Assembly: GCA_016705335.1 (NCBI GenBank)
Contig: JADIYN010000007.1
Coordinates: forward strand, 124,001 to 188,000
DNA length: 64,000 nucleotides
Direction of reading: 5' to 3'
From: Draconibacterium sp.
Lineage (GTDB): Bacteria; Bacteroidota; Bacteroidia; Bacteroidales; Prolixibacteraceae
The notes beneath the pieces were generated by a model, which worked only from the letters and a program-made list of their open reading frames with translations, ran no database searches and had not been told where the DNA came from. Position 1 is the stretch's first letter, and each line of letters begins with the position of its first letter. Below are positions 38,831-50,593 of this stretch, one piece after another. Position numbers and translations under genes: made by a program.

Positions 38831-41351
38831 TTATTTCGATTGAATTTTCACCGTACTTTCTTTTAACCCATCGGTTTTTGCAGTTAAAACAACTTCACCT
38901 TTCTTTTCACCCGCCTGAACAACTACCAGGCATTTTCCGTTAAAGGCTTTTATTGTAGAGCCTTTCAACGATTCGTGACTTATCGGATTTCCATTGTCAA
39001 CACCAACAATTTGTGCATCGCCTGAAATTTCAAACTGAATTTGATTTCCGGCATCAGGAATCATAGTTCCGTTTTCATCCAGCACTTCAACAGAAATAAA
39101 TGAAAGATCTTCTCCATCGGCAGAAATTTCTGAACGGTCGGCAGTTGCGCGTAAATTAGTTGCATTTCCGGCAGTTTTAATTTCCTGAACCAGCACTTCT
39201 CTTCCATCTTTTCTCGAAACTGCTTTTACTGTTCCCGGTTCAAACGGAACTTTCCAAACCAAATGCAATTCGTCACCCTGTTTACTTTTTGTTCCCAGTG
39301 ATTTTTCATTCAGAAAAAGTTCAACTTCATCGGCATTTGAATAGTAAACCCACAAATCAACCATTTGTCCGGGCTGCCAGTTCCAGTGCGGAAAACATGT
39401 AAAACATCTTTTTTGCTCCATTCACTTTGGTACATGTAATACACATCTTTTGGGAAACCTGCCAAATCTATAATTCCGAAATATGAACTTCGTGACGGCC
39501 ACCAATACGGTGTTGGTTCGCCCAGATAATCGAAACCTGTCCAGATATAGGTTCCTGAAATGAAGTCGTATTTTTTCACTAGTTTCCAGCTTTCTTCGTG
39601 GGTTGAACCCCAGGGAGCATGGCAATTATCGTATGCAGAACATTGTTGTTCAGCATTTCCATATGGTTTGCCACTCGGAGGATAACTATCGGGCCAGATA
39701 TACATGCTGTCAGAAGGCATTTGGTAAAACCCACGGGTCATCAATCCTGAAACAGCTTCAGAAATTATTAGTTTTTTACCGGGATAATTTTCAGGAAAAG
39801 CTTTATAATTCTGATGATGATAATTGAATCCCCATCAAATCGAGCGCACCCGATTTGAAAAGGTTATTCCATGGATTTACTTCGTTGCAGGCCGCGGTAA
39901 CCGGGCGGGTTGTATCAAGACTTTTAACAATATTTGCCAGTTTGGTTGTAATTAATGAATTCACCGACATTTCGCCTGAATTGACAACATTTGCCGGAAC
40001 ATTTTTGTCAAAATTTAAAATCAGGTTGGCTTTTTCAATACTAATTGTATCGGCGTCAATGTGTTGCCATTGTTCCAAAACTTCATTTCCGATACTCCAC
40101 ATCATAACTGACGGGTGATTTCTGTCACGTAAAATGTGGTCGGTTAAATCGCGCTCGTGCCACTCGGGGAAATCGTGAGAATAATCGTAAGGAGTTTTCT
40201 TTTTGCGCCACATATCAAAAGTTTCATCCTGGACAATAAAACCCATTTTGTCGCACAAGTCAAGCAACTCGGGTGCGGGAGGATTGTGTGAAGTGCGGAT
40301 TGAATTGCAGCCCATTTCTTTCAAAATTTCAAGCTGACGTTCCAAAGCGCGGGTATTAATGGCGCTTCCCAAACAACCCAAATCGTGGTGCTGACAAACA
40401 CCTAAAATTTTCAGTTTTTCGCCGTTCAAAGAAAATCCATCTTTTTCATCGAAATCGAAATGCCTTATTCCAAAAGGTGTTTCGTAAGTATCTGTCAGTT
40501 TCCCGTTGAAAAACACCTCGGTAACAGCTTTGTACATTTGCGGGTTTTCAATGCTCCACAATGCCGGTTTTTCGATATTTATGTTGTGGGTGAATTCCTC
40601 TGTCACACTTTCCCACGGTTCTGCCTTTGTTTCAGCGTGAACGGGCGATTTTCCGGATGGATCGATAATGGTTGTTTTGAATTTCAAATCGCCTTTTACA
40701 CCCGACTGATTTTTGATTTTTGTTTTAATAAGTACTTCGGCTTTTTCATTGTTTGCCACTGGTGTTGAAATAAAAGTCCCCCAGTTGTCAACAAAAACTT
40801 TCCCGGTTTTTACAAGCCAAACATTGCGGTAAATGCCCGAGCCTGAATACCAGCGTGAGTTGGGCTGCACCGAATTGTCAACTTTTACAGCCAGAACATT
40901 TTCACTGTCAAATTTTAAATACGGTGTTAACTCGTACCGAAACGAACTGTAGCCATAAGGTCGCATTCCCAAATATTGGCCATTTATCCATACTTCACTA
41001 TTCTGATAAACCCCATCGAAATCGATAAAAATGAGTTTGTCTTTGTCGGTTTCAGCAAGCTGAAAAGTTTTGCGGTACCAGCCAATTCCACCGGGTAACG
41101 CACCACCGCCGGGAGATGCCGGGTTGTCTTTGCTGAATTCGCCTTCAATACTCCAGTCGTGGGCAATTTAAAACGCGCCATCCTGAATCGTCAAATCCGG
41201 GATTTTTAAATTCATCAGAATCACCTAAAATGAATTTCCACTCTTTTGTAAATTTGATAGTTTCACGGGCTGTTTTTGGGTTTGAACAACCAAATGCGGT
41301 TACCAATAGAATCAGGAAAAAGGTTGAGAATTGGTTAGTTTTAAGTTTCAT
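38831..41351 (-). CDS. GH2 beta-galactosidase-family lipoprotein (three apparent frameshifts)
   Basis: Start ATG 41351, lipoprotein signal ending at LLVTAFGCSN. Corrected length is about 840 residues. Breaks are near 41165, 39818 and 39393. In the corrected frame the sugar-binding domain reads VWINGQYLGMRPYGYSSF, the catalytic domain contains VMMWSIGNEVLEQW (acid/base Glu), and KLIISEAVSGLMTRG holds the nucleophile Glu. The C-terminal end contains one or two bacterial Ig-like domains (about 38834-39300). GH2 enzymes of this form are beta-galactosidases or related. It is the first gene of a minus-strand pair with GH97. Confidence 0.9.
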
Positions 41352-41362
41352 TTTTTTTAAAA

Positions 41363-41370
41363 CAAATTTA
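41363..41370 (-). promoter_or_regulatory. Candidate -7 box (TAAATTTG) before the GH2 gene
   Basis: Exact TAnnTTTG match on the minus strand, 12 bp upstream of ATG 41351. No -33 TTG at the right distance was found, so the element is only half supported. Confidence 0.35.
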
Positions 41371-41508
41371 GTTATTTATGTGAATCACACGTTATTCACC
41401 TTTTACCAACATTTAATGCTAACGAAACGTAGGGGATTGGATTTGTGATTTCAATTTTAACCCGCAACTGTACCAAACTACCTTTACTATTTTTTAAATC
41501 AATTCATA

Positions 41509-41814
41509 TTACCTCCGTTTTGAAGCCCGCGAACCTCCGCCAAATAAAATTCCGGCACCAAGTACAAAACCAAAATCATACCAGCCGCCGTTGTTATTAA
41601 CCGCGTACATTGCAATATTGTCGCTAAAAAGACTACCAAAAAAACTGAGTGGCGCAATAATTCCATGCCATAAACCAAAAAGAAAACCGTAGGGTTCATC
41701 TGTTACACAAGACTGAACATCAACTACATCAGCACAAGCCGAAAAAAGGATAAGAACCACAACAAAAATATACGCTTGATTGAAAATGGATAATTTTGAA
41801 AGTTGATTTTTCAT
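41509..41814 (-). CDS. Small lipoprotein of unknown function
   Basis: 101 residues. A lipoprotein signal (FNQAYIFVVVLILFSACAD) precedes a short region with one hydrophobic stretch (GLWHGIIAPLSFFGSLF) and a Gly-rich end (FVLGAGILFGGGSRASKRR), which could be a second membrane segment with a positive tail. I do not recognise it. It stands alone between the GH2 gene and the reductase gene. Confidence 0.6.
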   Translation of the reverse strand: MKNQLSKLSIFNQAYIFVVVLILFSACADVVDVQSCVTDEPYGFLFGLWHGIIAPLSFFGSLFSDNIAMYAVNNNGGWYDFGFVLGAGILFGGGSRASKRR

Positions 41815-41903
41815 ATTCAGGATATTTTACAATTTTTTTAATTCATTAAAAATAGTGTAAAATTTGTTTTGAATAAAAAATATATTGTCTTAAAAAAATT
41901 GTA

Positions 41904-42562
41904 TTAAAACTGCTTTTCTGCTAATTTAAATACCTCGTCAGCTTCCCAGATTGTTTTATCTCCCAAATCGAGCAATGCTGCATTTATCATTGCTTTTGTT
42001 ACTGTTTTATCACTGATGGGACGGTATTTTTTCAAAATAAACTTAGTAAGAAAATTCAGTACTGGTATCGAAATCTTTTCAGCAATTCTGCTTTCTTTTC
42101 TATCGCCGGTTAATGATGCAGGCCTTATTATGACAGGTTTTTAAATCCTATTTTAGCTACTGCTTCATCAAGTTCGCCTTTCATTCGGGTATAAAAAACT
42201 GATGATTTTGCGTTTGCTCCCACCGAAGAAACCAACACATAATTTTCTATTCCATTTTCTTTTGCTTTTTGGGCAAAACTCAGGTTGAATGTAAAATCAA
42301 TTTCATATTGTTTTTCCTTGCTACCTGCTTGTTTAAGTGTAGAACCGAGAGCCGAAAAAAGTACATCGCCCGTTAGCAATTTGCTCCAGGTTTTTTCATC
42401 ACCAAAATTCACGATTTGTTGTTCCAGTTTCGGATGTTTCAGTCCAGAATCGCGCCGCACAAATATCCTTACTTTTTCAAAATGCCCGTTTTCCAGCAAT
42501 TGTTCAACCAACTGTTTTCCAATCAATCCGGTGGCGCCAATTACGTTTGCAGATAATTTCAT
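41904..42562 (-). CDS. NAD(P)-binding SDR-type protein (one apparent frameshift)
   Basis: About 219 residues. The Rossmann motif is ANVIGATGLIGKQLVEQLLENG, then DVLFSALGSTLKQAGS and ENYVLVSSVGAN. The frame ends at 42128 with AKIGFKNLS, and one missing base there restores VIIRPASLTGDRKESRIAEK, which continues to TAA 41904-41906. This matches the HTATIP2/YbjT-like family. The substrate is unknown. It starts 14 bp after the stop of the sensor kinase gene, on the same strand, so it may be co-transcribed. Confidence 0.82.
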
Positions 42563-42576
42563 TGATGCTTTTTTAG

Positions 42577-45500
42577 TTATTTTTTAACTGGAATCGTAAA
42601 ATGTACAACTGTTCCTTTCGGACTATTCGGAGTAACCCAAATCTTTCCGAAGTTTTTTTCAATAAATTCCTTGCATATTATTAATCCAAGTCCGGTTCCT
42701 TTTTCGCCTCCTGTTCCCCTGCGGGTTTCTTTATCAATTTCAAAAAGTTTACCGATTTCTTCTTCATTAAGCCCAATTCCTGAATCGGCAATTTCAATAA
42801 TTACTTCTTCTTTTTGATCTTCTGCCAAAATTACAATTTTCCCTCCAGGCTCTGAAAATTTTATGGCATTACTTAGTATATTTCTAATTACAGTATCAAT
42901 CATATCCAAGTCGAAATATGCTTCAATATTTTCAGGAAATTTAGCTATCAGTGTTATTTCCTTGTGTTCTGCAGCTACCCTTTTCAATTCAATATTTTTG
43001 CTTAACAATTCACTTAGATTGTTCATCCTGGGGCTACAATCTGATTTGTTCATTTGCGAACGAGCCCAAACAAGCAGATTTTCCATCAGTTCAAATGTAT
43101 TATTGGCCGAAACTTTGCCGAGTTCAGCATTTGTTTTTGTGTCTTTTCTTCCAATTTATAATCGGGATCATTCAACAGATCCAAAATTCCCAGTACGCCC
43201 GAAAAAGGACTTCTTAAATCATGAGAAACAATAGAAAAAAATTTGTTTTTGGTTTGATTTGATTTTTCAAGTTCCTGGTTTTTTTGGAGCAACTCATTCG
43301 TGCGTTCGCTAATTATTTGCTCAAGTTGTTTCTGTCGAATGATCAGTACCCTCGATCTTGCCCAGGAAATGAGATATATAAAAGTAAAGATCAAAACGGA
43401 CAAAATAATAAAAGGGAATAGTCAACCAAAAGGTGGTTTTATTGTAAGGCTGACCGAACTTCGCTGCTCACTCCAAAGCCCATTTTTATCTGTGGTTTCA
43501 ACTGTAAATAAATAGCTTCCGGGTTGCAGGTTGGTGTATGTGACCACTTTTTCATCTTGTGGATAAACCCATTGTTCATCAAATCCTTCCAGTTTGTACC
43601 TGTATCTCTGCTGGTTCGGATTGGTAAAGTTTATTGAGGTAAACCTAATTGGAAATCATTTTCTGGTCATACCCAAGTTCAAACATTGGTATGTCAAAAC
43701 TATCACGAATGGCAAGTGGATAAATAGGTTTATCATAAACCGATATATCAGTAATTAATGCTTTTGGCTGTTTATAAAAGCCTTTAGAATTCGCTTCAGG
43801 TTTAAAAAAATCAACACCCTCGTTTCCTCCAAAGAAAATCATACCATTATTGTCCTCAGTTGAGGACCGATCAAAATAAGTATTGGAAATGAGTCCATTG
43901 GAACTATAGTAATATTGAATTTCATATTCAAGTTCTTTAACGTTTTTGTTCAAAGAATAAGTTAAACAAAACAAACCCGATTTTGTACTAACCCAAATTT
44001 CTCCGGGTATAACAGATTCTATACTTGAGATATTGAAAAAAGAAATATCCAGATTCGTTTTTATGGGTTTGAAATTGTTTAATTCCGGGATAAACACATT
44101 TAAACCGTTGCTTGTACCCGCCCAGGTTAATCCAGCTTTATCGCAATAAACAGTTTGAATTGCATTTCCGGAGAGGGAAACTGAGTCTTCTTCATCATGG
44201 AAATAACTGGTAATTTGTTCGCTTTTCAAATCAATTCTGGTCATTCCATGAGCGCTTGCAATCCATAAATTATTTTGTTGATCGATGCACAAACTTGATG
44301 TGTAATTGTCGGAAATTCCGGCTAACGGATTGCTTTTGTTGTATTGAAAAAACTTTGCTTCTTCCGTATCCGGATTGTACTTTACAACACCGGTACCGGA
44401 TGTACTCACCCATAGATTTCTGTCAGGCCCTTCTATAATATCCAGAACGTTTGCCTGTTCTAGCTTTCGTGCAATTGAGTCGGGTTTTGCTGAAACCCAT
44501 GTGAACAAATTTTCAGCCCTATTAAGTTTTTGTAATCCGCTTTGCCAGCCACCTGCCCAAATTTGATTTTTACTGTCTTCAAGAACACGGTATGCACTTC
44601 CGTAACCATAATTATTTTTGGAAAGAAGAAGGTAGCTCGTTTTTTCAAATGGAACAGAACTATGCTTTTCAAGCAACCCCGACTGATATCCCATCCATAA
44701 ATTACCGCTTTTATCGAAATCAATGCAGACCACTTCCTTTCGGGTCAGACAATAGGGAACCTTTTCAGAAAACATAAAATGATTAAACATGACATTATTC
44801 AACCCATATTCGATACCTCTGATTCCTGAAGTTATCCAAATGTTGTTTTCTTTATCTATAAAAACATATTTTGTTGTGGTGCTGTTCATGCTTAGCGGAT
44901 CTTCTATAATGTTTGAGAACTGGGTATACTCGCCAGTCTGATGGTTCAATCGGTAAAGACCGCCGCCTGTGCCAAGCCAAACAATAGAATCATTATCCAC
45001 CTCAATGTGGTAAATAGCATTTGAAAGGTAGCCCATAATATAATTTTTGGCCTGATGTTCATCTGGTTTGAAACGGAAAAAGCCGTTTGATTCAGTACTT
45101 AAAAACAAAACATCATTCGAAAAACAGATATCAGTGATATTGAATTGATTGATGTTTACACCATCGATTGTCTCAAAATGTTGTATTTCACCATTTTCAG
45201 GGTTTAACTGGTATAAACCATTGGAAAATGGTATTATCCAGATTTTTCCATCGGGTTGGCTGCAAATATATTTAATGTTCTCAACGTTTTTTGAATTTTT
45301 TGATGTGGAAAATTTACTTTTATTGCCTGTAAACCAGGTAATTTGTTTGGTTTTTTTATCAAATTTGGCTAATCCCTGATCTGTTGAAACCCAAATATTG
45401 CCATTGAGCCCTTCCGCAAAATCTGAAATATAAACACCTTCCAAACCGGATACAGGAATTATAAACTGATCTTTTTGAACATTGTAATGAGAAAATCCCT

Positions 45501-45788
45501 GATCCGATCCCACCCAAAGTATGCCTTCTGAATCGGTGAAAATTGTATTTATTTTATTCCAGGGTAGAAGCGACTGACTGTTATTTTTTACAATTTGAAT
45601 TGATTTCCGTCAAAACGTGTAAGGCTGTATTCACCGGCTAACCAGATAAAACCGCCCAAATCCTGCGTGATGCTTAATATTCTGGGCTCGGTTAATCCTT
45701 TTTCGGTTCCGAGGTGATAAAATTGAATAGCAGAAAATAAAGGAGTAACAAAAGTTAAGCAAATGATAAAAAGAAAAAGTCTTAACAT
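42577..45788 (-). CDS. Sensor histidine kinase with Reg_prop propeller and Y_Y_Y domain (four apparent frameshifts)
   Basis: Starts at ATG 45788 with a signal peptide (LFLFIICLTFVTPLFSA). Breaks near 45590, 43650, 43410 and 43115. Corrected length about 1,065 residues: two seven-bladed Reg_prop propellers (repeats such as GNIWVSTDQGL and NNIWITSGIRG), a Y_Y_Y domain (RYRYKLEGFDEQWVY), one membrane helix (SVLIFTFIYLISWARS), HisKA (FFSIVSHDLRSPFSGVLG with phospho-His) and HATPase (NILSNAIKFS, DSGIGL, GTGLGL). It lacks the receiver and AraC domains of classic hybrid two-component regulators. It likely senses an oligosaccharide in the periplasm, and the response regulator is not seen nearby. Confidence 0.88.
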
Positions 45789-46205
45789 TTCTTTATCATA
45801 ATTTGTAAAATGTTTTCTATTATCCGCATTGAAATTAATTCAAATAAGTTTCCCATAAATTGACCCGGTTTTTTTTATATAGATATAAACAACAAGGATT
45901 TTAACTATTTGTGTTTATTTTTTTTTAAAACAAATGTAAAATTTGACCTTGCAATAATACTATATTTCTTCATTGTAAAAATGAATATAAATCATGCTTG
46001 GTGAAGAGTATAGTTTGCTGAATTTTGGGGTAATATTTGCTGATTTTTTAATATGGATATTTGAAAATCGTTTTAAGTTACCGAAACATAATGATTGAAT
46101 TGATTTTAAAGAAAAAGTTCCTTTAAAATTCAAACGCTTTAAATATTGCAATCTATCAAATTGGTGACTACTTTTGGAGTAAACTATAATTTAAACATTA
46201 AACCT
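45789..46205. other. Divergent intergenic region between the sensor kinase and GH140 genes
   Basis: 417 bp, very AT-rich. A CAAATGTA sequence at 45931-45938 is a minus-strand TAnnTTTG box (TACATTTG), but it is 142 bp from the kinase start and lacks a spaced TTG. I see no RNA gene, repeat or small open frame of credit. As the shared control region of a sensor and its probable target genes, it is the best place for a response-regulator site. Confidence 0.45.
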
Positions 46206-47630
46206 ATGAAACTTTTTTTTGGAATTCTTATATTTTTAACTGCAACCATCTCATTTGCGCAGGAAACAAAATGGAAGGGCCTTTCTGTTGATTTCTCTCA
46301 TGGTAAACTCAAGGTTTCAGAGAACCACAGATTTTTGGTTTTTGAAGACGGAACTCCGTTCTTTTATTTGGGCGACACCGCCTGGGAACTGTTTCATCGC
46401 CTCTCAAAAACTGATGCGGAAAAATACCTTGAAAACCGCCGCGAAAAAGGATTTACAGTTATTCAGGCAGTAGCTTTGGCAGAACTTGACGGATTAAACA
46501 TACCAAATGCTGAAGGTGAAAAACCACTCATCAATAATGACCCGGATCAACCCAATGAAAAGTATTTTGAACACATGGACTGGGTTATAAAAAAAGCAGA
46601 AGAAAAAGGAATTTTTATCGGGTTACTCCCAACCTGGGGCGACAAATGGAATAAAAAATGGGGAGTTGGACCCGAAATTTTCACTGCTGAAAACGCAAAA
46701 AAGTGGGGCGAATTTTTGGGCAAACGTTATAAAAATACCCCAAATATTATTTGGATTACAGGTGGCGACCGTCCTGTAGAAAACGATACACACCGCCAAA
46801 TCGTTGTGCAAATGGCGATCGGGTTGAGAAATGGCGATGGAGGAAATCACCTTATCTCATTTCACCCCACAGGTGGAAGTGGTTCATCGCAATACTTTCA
46901 CAATGAATCCTGGCTCGATTTTAATATGCGGCAAAACGGTCATAGTATTAGTTACACCGAACGTTATCGTATGACTCTTGATGATTATAATTTGGAACCT
47001 GCCAAACCAGTAATGGATGCAGAGCCCGTGTATGAAGATCATCCCATAAATTTCAATCCCGATGCAAACGGTCATTCAGTATCAACCGATGTACGTCGTC
47101 CGTTATATTGGGATTTATTTTCAGGTGCTTTTGGCCATACTTACGGTCATCATTCAGTCTGGCAAATGTATTCGCCTGACCGCGAACCGGTTAACCGGCC
47201 ATTAATGCCATGGTATGAAGCTGTTGATCAACCCGGTGCTGCGCAAATGATTTATGGACGCTTACTCATGGAATCACGCCCATTTGTAACGCGAGTTCCT
47301 GATAATTCGATTATTGTAACTGATAAAGTGGCTACTTCTGTTCCCGGTGCTGGTGCTTACAGTTTTGTCGCTACCCGCGATGAGCAAGGAAGTTATGCGA
47401 TGATTTATGTTCCGGTTGGTCGAAAATTCTCTGTTCGAATGGACGTAATTAAAGGAAAAAATGTAGTTGCCTGGTGGTATAATCCACGAAATGGCGAAGC
47501 CCTGAAAATTGGGAAATTCACAAATGCAGGAACGCAAACATTCAACACGCCAACACCCGGTGAAAGTCTGGACTGGATACTTGTGCTCGATAATGCTGAT
47601 GCCGGATACAAAGCCCCTGGCAAAATTTAA
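46206..47630 (+). CDS. GH140-type (DUF4038) glycoside hydrolase
   Basis: 474 residues from ATG 46206 (signal peptide FFGILIFLTATISFAQ). A TIM barrel of the DUF4038/apiosidase type: FFYLGDTAWELFHRLSKTDAEKYL, then GLLPTWGDKWNKKWGVG and PNIIWITGGDRPVEND, and PVMDAEPVYEDHP with a conserved acidic pair. The C-terminal beta domain (GAGAYSFVATRDEQGSY to TPTPGESLDWILVLDN) matches the putative collagen-binding-type domain PF12904 found after DUF4038. GH140 includes enzymes that release apiose from rhamnogalacturonan II. Whether this one does is not shown. It is 37 bp upstream of a GH2 gene. Confidence 0.88.
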   Translation: MKLFFGILIFLTATISFAQETKWKGLSVDFSHGKLKVSENHRFLVFEDGTPFFYLGDTAWELFHRLSKTDAEKYLENRREKGFTVIQAVALAELDGLNIPNAEGEKPLINNDPDQPNEKYFEHMDWVIKKAEEKGIFIGLLPTWGDKWNKKWGVGPEIFTAENAKKWGEFLGKRYKNTPNIIWITGGDRPVENDTHRQIVVQMAIGLRNGDGGNHLISFHPTGGSGSSQYFHNESWLDFNMRQNGHSISYTERYRMTLDDYNLEPAKPVMDAEPVYEDHPINFNPDANGHSVSTDVRRPLYWDLFSGAFGHTYGHHSVWQMYSPDREPVNRPLMPWYEAVDQPGAAQMIYGRLLMESRPFVTRVPDNSIIVTDKVATSVPGAGAYSFVATRDEQGSYAMIYVPVGRKFSVRMDVIKGKNVVAWWYNPRNGEALKIGKFTNAGTQTFNTPTPGESLDWILVLDNADAGYKAPGKI

Positions 47631-47667
47631 ATGTTTGTGAAAAGCTAAAAGGTAAAACCTAAAACCA

Positions 47668-50089
47668 ATGAAACAAATTCTCTTTTTATCGATTGTATTA
47701 TTACTCGCATCAAACGTTTTTGCACAACGCACTGAAATAACTCTTGAAAAAGGTTGGAAATTTAAAAAGGGTGATTTTCCTGATGCAATAAAACCTGATT
47801 TTAATGACAGTCAGTGGGCTTATGTTTCTGTTCCTCACGACTGGGCAATCTACGGTCCATTTGATAAAACAGTTGATATGCAGGTTATTGCCATCACTCA
47901 AAACAATGAAAAGGCAGCAACGGAAAAAACGGGAAGAACTGGTGCGCTGCCATTTATTGGTGTTGGTTGGTACCGAATCGCTTTTGAAGTTCCTGAATTT
48001 CAAAAAAGTAAACAGGTTTTGTTGACTTTTGATGGTGCAATGAGTGAAGCACAGGTTTTTGTAAATGGGAAAAAGGTGGGAGAACGTCCTTACGGTTACA
48101 GCTATTTTTATTTCGATATTACTTCGTATTTGAACCCAAATGGAAATAATTTACTGGCAGTGCGACTTGAAAACAAACCAAAATCATCACGTTGGTATCC
48201 CGGTGCAGGTATTTACCGTAAAGTGCAGATTATTGTAAAAGATGAAGTGAACTTTGAACATTGGGGAACATTTATTACAACTCCGTTTATTTCGGATGAA
48301 GCAGCAAAAGTGAATATTAAAACCCAAGTAAATGGAAGCGATGTTAAGCTGGTAACCACCATTAAAGATTCCGATGGGAAAGAAATAACTTCTGGATCGA
48401 CCACACACATGTTTGGTGATGAATTGGAACAAAATCTTGCTGTTCCAAATCCAAAACTATGGAGTCCGGAATCTCCGTATTTATATTTCGCTGTTTTACA
48501 GGTATTTCAAAATAATGTTTTAAAAGATGAACAAACCATTCGTTTCGGTATCCGAAAAATTGAATTCAAAGCCGATGAAGGTTTTTTCTTAAATGGCAAA
48601 GTCACAAAATTTAAAGGAGTTTGTTTGCACCACGATTTGGGACCGCTCGGCGCAGCTGTAAACAAAGCTGCACTTCGCAGGCAACTTGCTATTTTAAAAG
48701 ATATGGGTTGTAATGCAATCCGCTCGGCTCACAACATGCCTTCGCTTGAACAGGTTGAATTGTGCGATGAAATGGGTTTTATGATGGTCGCCGAAAGTTT
48801 TGATGAATGGGCAAAACCAAAAGTTGAAAATGGCTACAACCGTTTTTTTAACGATTGGGCTGAAAAAGACATTCAAAATCTTGTTCGTGCAACCCGAAAT
48901 CACCCAAGTATTGTAATGTGGAGCGCCGGTAACGAAGTCCCGGACCAATGGGGAAATGAAGGCATAAAACGATTAAAGTTTTTGCAGGATTTATTTCACA
49001 AAGAAGATCCGACACGCCTTGTAACAGTTGGAATGGATCAGGTGGCAAACACCCTGAAAAACGGGTTTGGTGCAATGCTCGATATTCCCGGGGTTGAATT
49101 ATCGCTTGCCACTTTACGGCGAGGCACGTGAAAAGTTCCCGCAGGGATTTATTTTGGGTTCCGAAACGGCATCGACATTGAGTTCGAGGGGAGTATATAA
49201 ATTCCCGGTTGAGTTTGCTAAAGACAAAAAATATAAAGATTTGCAGTGTTCTTCCTATGATTTTGAATGTTGCAACTGGTCGAATATCCCTGATGATGAT
49301 TTTGTATGGCAGGATGATTATGACTGGGTAATTGGCGAATTTGTCTGGACGGGATTTGATTATCTGGGCGAGCCAACTCCGTATGACGATTATTGGCCAT
49401 CGCGCAGTTCCTACTTTGGTATTTGCGATTTGGCCGGTTTGCCAAAAGACCGCTATTATTTATACCGCAGCCGCTGGAATACAAAAGATGAAACATTGCA
49501 TATTTTACCACATTGGAACTGGGAAGGTCGCGAAGGTGAAACCACACCTGTTTTTGTTTATACAAATTACGACAGTGCCGAATTGTTTGTAAACGGCAAA
49601 AGCCAGGGCATTCATAAAAAAAATAAAGATATGAATACGCAACGTTACAGGTTAATGTGGATGGATGTAAAGTATGAACCCGGAACATTAAAAGTTGTTG
49701 CTTTAGACAAAGCGGGAAAACCTGTTGCCGAAAAAGAAATTCACACCGCCGGAAAGCCGCACCATTTAATACTTTCAACAGATAAAAAGAACTTTCGGCT
49801 GACGGAAAAGATTTGGCTTATGTTACAGTTTCCGTGGTTGACAATGATGGGAATTTGTGTCCAACCGCTGATAATCAACTTCAGTTTAATGTTTCGGGGA
49901 GCCGGAACTTACCGCGCCGCCTGTAATGGTGATGCTACTTCAGTTGAACAATTTCATTTGCCCACAATGAAAACGTTTAACGGAAAATTGGTAGTAACAG
50001 TTCAGTCATCAGAAAAAGCTGGTAAAATTGAGTTGGAAGTGAGTGGAAAAGGATTGAAAAAAGCGGGGATCACGATATTTGGGATGTAA
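47668..50089 (+). CDS. GH2 beta-galactosidase-family protein (three apparent frameshifts)
   Basis: Start ATG 47668, signal peptide ending at NVFAQ. One extra G near 49094 breaks the frame; the corrected join reads DIPGLNYRLPLYGEAREKF. A compensated pair of indels spans about 49787-49900, where the neighbouring frame reads ELSADGKDLAYVTVSVVDN, the expected Ig-like domain. Catalytic residues are seen in VMWSAGNEVPDQW (acid/base Glu) and ILGSETAS (nucleophile Glu). Length about 807 residues. It is a second GH2 of the same overall form as the 38.8-41.4 kb gene and is co-transcribed with GH140. Confidence 0.9.
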
Positions 50090-50094
50090 TAAAT

Positions 50095-50493
50095 CTATAA
50101 TTTATCTGATTTTAGTACTTCGCCATCATTGTTAAACAAGTATTCAAACCTATCGAGTTTTTCATCGCGGATGATTAGTTCGAACAAAATATCTTCGCCA
50201 CGGAAAATTATTATTGCATTCATGATTTCGCCAAATGATTTGCCGGTTGTTTTAATGTTTTCGGGCAATTCATCGGGCCAAAGGTTTTTTCGGTATTCCT
50301 CCAAAATGCCTTTCCCCGAAAACCTGGCAATGTGTTCAATATCGTTTAGATAAAAAATAGCTTCGTAAACTGTTCCTTTTTGTTCCCATTCTGTGTTTTT
50401 TGAATCGGGGAATTTATCGGCAAACAAAGATTTTACTGAATTGGGAATAGATTTTTTCTGGCTTTTAAAAATATTAATAAACGGTAGTTTCAT
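50095..50493 (-). CDS. PepSY-like domain protein
   Basis: 132 residues. The segment FPDSKNTEWEQKGTVYEAIFYLNDIEHIARFSGKG matches the PepSY-like (DUF2874 type) repeat, in which a FPxAxxVxWxxxxxxYEAxF core is conserved, usually in periplasmic proteins. Here no signal peptide is seen (MKLPFINIFKSQKK), so it is probably cytoplasmic. The function is unknown. It lies 5 bp from the end of the GH2 gene on the opposite strand. Confidence 0.65.
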   Translation of the reverse strand: MKLPFINIFKSQKKSIPNSVKSLFADKFPDSKNTEWEQKGTVYEAIFYLNDIEHIARFSGKGILEEYRKNLWPDELPENIKTTGKSFGEIMNAIIIFRGEDILFELIIRDEKLDRFEYLFNNDGEVLKSDKL

Positions 50494-50593
50494 GTCTTTT
50501 TCTGTTTTGATGAAATATTAAAAATCTGTTGGTTGCAGAAAATCAATGTTTCAAGTTTTTAGACGGTTAACTTTTAAAAAGTAACAACAAAGT

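Noticed and set aside
41145..41181. Short overlapping open frames at the start of the first GH2 gene, one reading MARFKLPTTGV
   Set aside because: A shadow frame. The real continuation is in the third frame (HDWSIEGEFSKDN), restored by correcting an indel.
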